Positions 61,586 to 64,000 of a DNA stretch of 64,000 nucleotides are shown piece by piece. The notes beneath the pieces are model-generated. The model did no database searches, was not told where the DNA came from, and saw only the letters and a program-made list of their open reading frames with translations. The position numbers were made by a program, and so were the translations under genes. Every line of letters starts with the position of its first letter. Position 1 is the stretch's first letter. The stretch is from an uncultured Paracoccaceae bacterium (GTDB lineage: Bacteria; Pseudomonadota; Alphaproteobacteria; Rhodobacterales; Rhodobacteraceae), in assembly GCA_947499725.1 (NCBI GenBank), contig CANMPK010000004.1, forward strand, positions 147,550 to 211,549, read 5' to 3'.

Positions 61586-62050
61586 ATGGCTGAGACTGCT
61601 AGAGATTTGGACCAAATCGACCAATCCATCCTGAAGGTGTTGAGCGAAGATGGCCGCATTACTGTAACCGAGCTGGCAAAACTCGTTGGCCTGTCAAAAA
61701 CGCCGTGCCAAATTCGCCTTAAGCGTTTGATCGAAGATGATTTTATTCAGGGGTTTAAGGCAAAGCTAAATCCCGCAAAGATGTGCCTGGAGCATGTGAC
61801 CTTTGTTGAGGTTCGACTGTCCAACACAAACGAAGACGCTTTGCAGGCCTTTAATCAGGAAGTGTCCAGAATCACGGAGATCGAGCAGTGCCATATGATC
61901 GCGGGTGCTTTTGATTATCTCCTGAAGGTGCGCACGTCGGACATTCAATCTTATCGCCGCGTGTTGGGCGAGCTGATCTCAGGGCTGCCGAATGTCGCCA
62001 GTACCTCGACCCATGTTTCCATGGAATCCGTTGTTGATGAGATCACCTGA
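61586..62050 (+). CDS. putR: Lrp-type proline-responsive activator PutR
   Basis: A 154-residue Lrp/AsnC regulator with HTH LDQIDQSILKVLSEDGRITVTELAKLVGLSKTPCQIRLKRL and a RAM domain (VSRITEIEQCHMIAGAFDYLLKVRTSDI). In Rhodobacter and Agrobacterium a divergent Lrp-type PutR activates putA in response to proline; the same arrangement here supports that role. It lies 127 bases from putA. Confidence 0.93.
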   Translation: MAETARDLDQIDQSILKVLSEDGRITVTELAKLVGLSKTPCQIRLKRLIEDDFIQGFKAKLNPAKMCLEHVTFVEVRLSNTNEDALQAFNQEVSRITEIEQCHMIAGAFDYLLKVRTSDIQSYRRVLGELISGLPNVASTSTHVSMESVVDEIT

Positions 62051-62059
62051 TAGGGGGAT

Positions 62060-62833
62060 CTAAACTGACAGCTGACGCCGTTTTGCAGCGCGGGCTTCGC
62101 GGCGCGCTTGCTCTTGGCCTTTGCGGAAACTGTCTTCTACAAAATCCATATGTGCGCGTGCTGCTGCTTCGGCGGCGGCCGCATCACCTGCCAAGATCGC
62201 TTGTACCATCTCTTTGTGCTGCTCAAGTAAGGCACGGCCTGTGCCATCCATCGTGCGCAGGTATTGGCGGTTATAGAAAACGCCTTGGCGCGTCAGGTCG
62301 TAAACCGAAGCCATCATATGCATCAGCGTAGTATTCTGGCTGGCATCAACGATGGCCGTGTGAAGGCGGATGTCTGCCTCTTGCGAGGTTTCTAGATCGT
62401 CATCTTCCCAAGCCTTCTGCATCTGCTCGATGATCTCTTGCAGGCGTGACTTATCTGATTGGGTCGCACGTTCCGCGGCCAAGCGGGCGGCAAAGCCTTC
62501 TTGTTCGCGACGATATTCTAAATAGTCATAGAACGCTTCGCCGTGCCGCGCATAAAGCGACAGAAGGGCAGGGGACATGGCGCGTCCTGTGAGGGTCGAG
62601 ACAAACGTGCCTTCACCATGGCGCACAACAACAAGGCCATCGCTTTCCAATTGCTGCAAAGCTTCACGTAGCTTGGGGCGCGACACCCCCATCGCCTCGG
62701 CAAGCTCTCGTTCAGAAGGCAATTTGCGGCCTTCTTTCAAGATGCCATCCACAATCATGGATTCGATCTGTTCGACCACAGCTTCGGCCACTGATTCTTG
62801 GCCAATTGGCTCAAATGCGCTGGATTTTGTCAT
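62060..62833 (-). CDS. FadR-subfamily GntR transcriptional regulator
   Basis: A 257-residue regulator: winged HTH (AVVEQIESMIVDGILKEGRKLPSERELAEAMGVSRPKLREALQQLESDGLV) and FCD ligand domain with the metal-ligand type pattern D-I-R-L-H-T-A-I-V and a long basic tail (RREARAAKRR). The start at 62833 gives the usual length; the frame extends 25 codons upstream. It is divergent from the TRAP receptor gene at 63142 with an operator-like palindrome between them, so it probably represses that transporter. Confidence 0.9.
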   Translation of the reverse strand: MTKSSAFEPIGQESVAEAVVEQIESMIVDGILKEGRKLPSERELAEAMGVSRPKLREALQQLESDGLVVVRHGEGTFVSTLTGRAMSPALLSLYARHGEAFYDYLEYRREQEGFAARLAAERATQSDKSRLQEIIEQMQKAWEDDDLETSQEADIRLHTAIVDASQNTTLMHMMASVYDLTRQGVFYNRQYLRTMDGTGRALLEQHKEMVQAILAGDAAAAEAAARAHMDFVEDSFRKGQEQARREARAAKRRQLSV

Positions 62834-63064
62834 CAATCTTCGAACCGTTGCCTGAGTTTGGGAAATTAAGTTGTCTGCATAGTTTACCACTTTGAGTAAA
62901 TCCAGCAAGCGCTCTCTACCAAAAACTACGTAGGGTTCGAAATTGATTAATGCGCTGAATAATATCGAAAAAATGAAAATGCTGCCCTTTTCTCGGCGCG
63001 AGTAAGGGTGTTTTGGCGATTTGATAAGTCTCCTTGAGGGAACGTTCAGTGGTAAATTTAATTG

Positions 63065-63096
63065 TTGACCTGAGTCTAAGGTAAATAATATTTACC
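63065..63096 (+). promoter_or_regulatory. Promoter and GntR-type operator of the TRAP receptor gene
   Basis: GGTAAATAATATTTACC (63080-63096) is a perfect 17-bp palindrome. TTGACC at 63065-63070 is a -35-like box, and the palindrome covers the expected -10 position (TAATAT/ATATTT). A second GGTAAAT half lies at 63051-63057, and TTTACC-N5-TGAGTAAA at about 62883-62901 lies near the regulator's own start. The G-T-N-A-C half-site form fits FadR-type operators. The 308-base region between 62834 and 63141 holds these sites and no other feature I can see. Confidence 0.7.
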
Positions 63097-63141
63097 AGAC
63101 TGACCGCCCGAAAAGGCGTCACGAAACTTGGAGGAGACATC

Positions 63142-64000
63142 ATGAAAAAGACTTTGACTTCGCTCGCAGTAGCGGCATCTCTCGCAGCAGCCCCAGCGGC
63201 GATGGCGGCAGATAAGATCCTGCTGAAGACCCCAATTGCATTCTCTACAGCACTGCCTGGCCTCGGTTCTCCGATCCCGCGCGTTGCAGAACAGCTGGAC
63301 CTGATGTCCGGCGGCACATTGAAAATGAAAGTGTATGAGCCAGGTAAGCTGGTTCCACCGTTCGAAATTCTGGACGCTGTGTCCTCCGGTAAAATCAACT
63401 CCGGCTACACAACTGCGGGCTACTGGGCAGGTAAAATCCCAGCCGCGCCACTGTTCTCTGCTGTGCCTTTCGGCCCAGAAGCGGGTGAATACATGGCATG
63501 GCTGTACTACGGCAACGGCATGTCCCTGTACCAAGAGATGTACGACCAAGCCGGCTACAACGTAAAAGTTCTGCCATGTGCTGTGATCGCACCTGAAACA
63601 TCCGGTTGGTTTGCAAATGAAATCAACTCCCCAGAAGATCTGGACGGTCTGAAGATGCGTTTCTTCGGTCTGGGCGGCAAAGTGATGCAGAAACTGGGTG
63701 TTGCGACATCCCTGCTGCCAGGCGGCGAAATCTTCCCTGCACTGGAAAAAGGCGCGATTGACGCAACTGAATTCTCCATGCCTGCGATCGACGCGCGTTT
63801 GGGCTTCCACAAACTGGTGAAATACAACTACTTCCCAGGCTGGCACCAGCAAGCGACAGTGTTTGAGCTGATGATCAACAAAGACGTTTGGAACGAAGCT
63901 TCCGCACAGCACAAAGCGATCATCGAAAACGCGTGTAAAGCGTCTATGACAGACAGCTTTGCAGAAGGTGAAGCGATCCAACACGCCGCTCTGATCGACA
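63142..64000 (+). CDS. TRAP transporter substrate-binding protein (DctP family), C-terminus outside window
   Basis: The first 286 codons of a periplasmic TRAP receptor. GGAGGAG precedes the ATG. MKKTLTSLAVAASLAAAPAAMAAD is a signal peptide. The core shows VSSGKINSGYTTAGYWAGK, the conserved SPEDLDGLKMRFFGLGGKVMQKLGV with the carboxylate-binding Arg, and LPGGEIFPALEKGAIDATEFSMP. The sequence is richer in unusual high-expression codons (CTG, GGC, GAA) than its neighbours, consistent with strong expression. Membrane subunits should lie beyond the right edge. The substrate class, such as a keto acid or related carboxylate, is not determined. Confidence 0.92.
   Translation, partial: MKKTLTSLAVAASLAAAPAAMAADKILLKTPIAFSTALPGLGSPIPRVAEQLDLMSGGTLKMKVYEPGKLVPPFEILDAVSSGKINSGYTTAGYWAGKIPAAPLFSAVPFGPEAGEYMAWLYYGNGMSLYQEMYDQAGYNVKVLPCAVIAPETSGWFANEINSPEDLDGLKMRFFGLGGKVMQKLGVATSLLPGGEIFPALEKGAIDATEFSMPAIDARLGFHKLVKYNYFPGWHQQATVFELMINKDVWNEASAQHKAIIENACKASMTDSFAEGEAIQHAALID

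Overview
The window looks like a chromosomal segment of a marine alphaproteobacterium of the Rhodobacterales (Roseobacter group). The signs are dense operons on both strands, the hisS-hisZ-hisG arrangement with a eukaryote-like histidyl-tRNA synthetase, many TRAP and ABC transporters, a bifunctional PutA with a divergent Lrp-type PutR, and a membrane-bound urate hydroxylase with a cytochrome c tail. The organism call is inferred from gene content and protein style, not from a marker-gene comparison.

Layout. 1-6 kb (minus strand): a nucleoside-type BMP ABC importer (ATPase, two permeases, binding protein), then an aldo/keto reductase and the start of a cysteine hydrolase. 6-14.6 kb: dnaE, an orphan ORF, slyX, the hisS-hisZ-hisG operon and a convergent hisN-like phosphatase. 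14.7-23.7 kb: a secreted trypsin-fold protein that lacks the catalytic triad, glyQ, a small membrane protein and glyS, a divergent PPDK-like enzyme, and a SleB-type cell wall hydrolase. 23.7-36.8 kb: folB-folP-glmM, an EamA exporter, ilvC with two coupled Lrp regulators, a UbiH-type monooxygenase, a HAD phosphatase, a GntR regulator, a membrane glycosyltransferase, carA, a YqeY protein and tRNA-Gln(TTG).

37-54.5 kb is the accessory-looking and most interesting part. Just after the tRNA, a LysR regulator is divergent from a compact operon: a DUF1445 (YcsI/D-glutamate cyclase-like) protein, a three-part TRAP transporter, a DUF2848 protein, an M24 pita-bread protein that has lost four of five metal ligands (as in creatinase), and an amidase-signature hydrolase. 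I know of no described pathway with this set; it reads as uptake and hydrolysis of an unknown nitrogenous acid or amide. Next to it is a nearly complete urate pathway: PuuD, UraH, a PuuE-UraD fusion, AllA, an NCS2 permease and AllE, then malate synthase G to use the glyoxylate. Two LysR genes sit in these clusters, and their promoter regions share an identical 12-mer, which suggests linked control.

54.6-64 kb: an iron-complex ABC importer, putA with divergent putR, and a GntR/FadR regulator divergent from a TRAP binding protein cut by the window end, with a perfect 17-bp palindrome between them.

Intergenic space is small. The only stretches near or above 300 bases without a protein gene are 36553-36999 (terminator, promoter, tRNA) and 62834-63141 (promoter and operator). 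I saw no CRISPR array, rRNA, insertion sequence or integrase.
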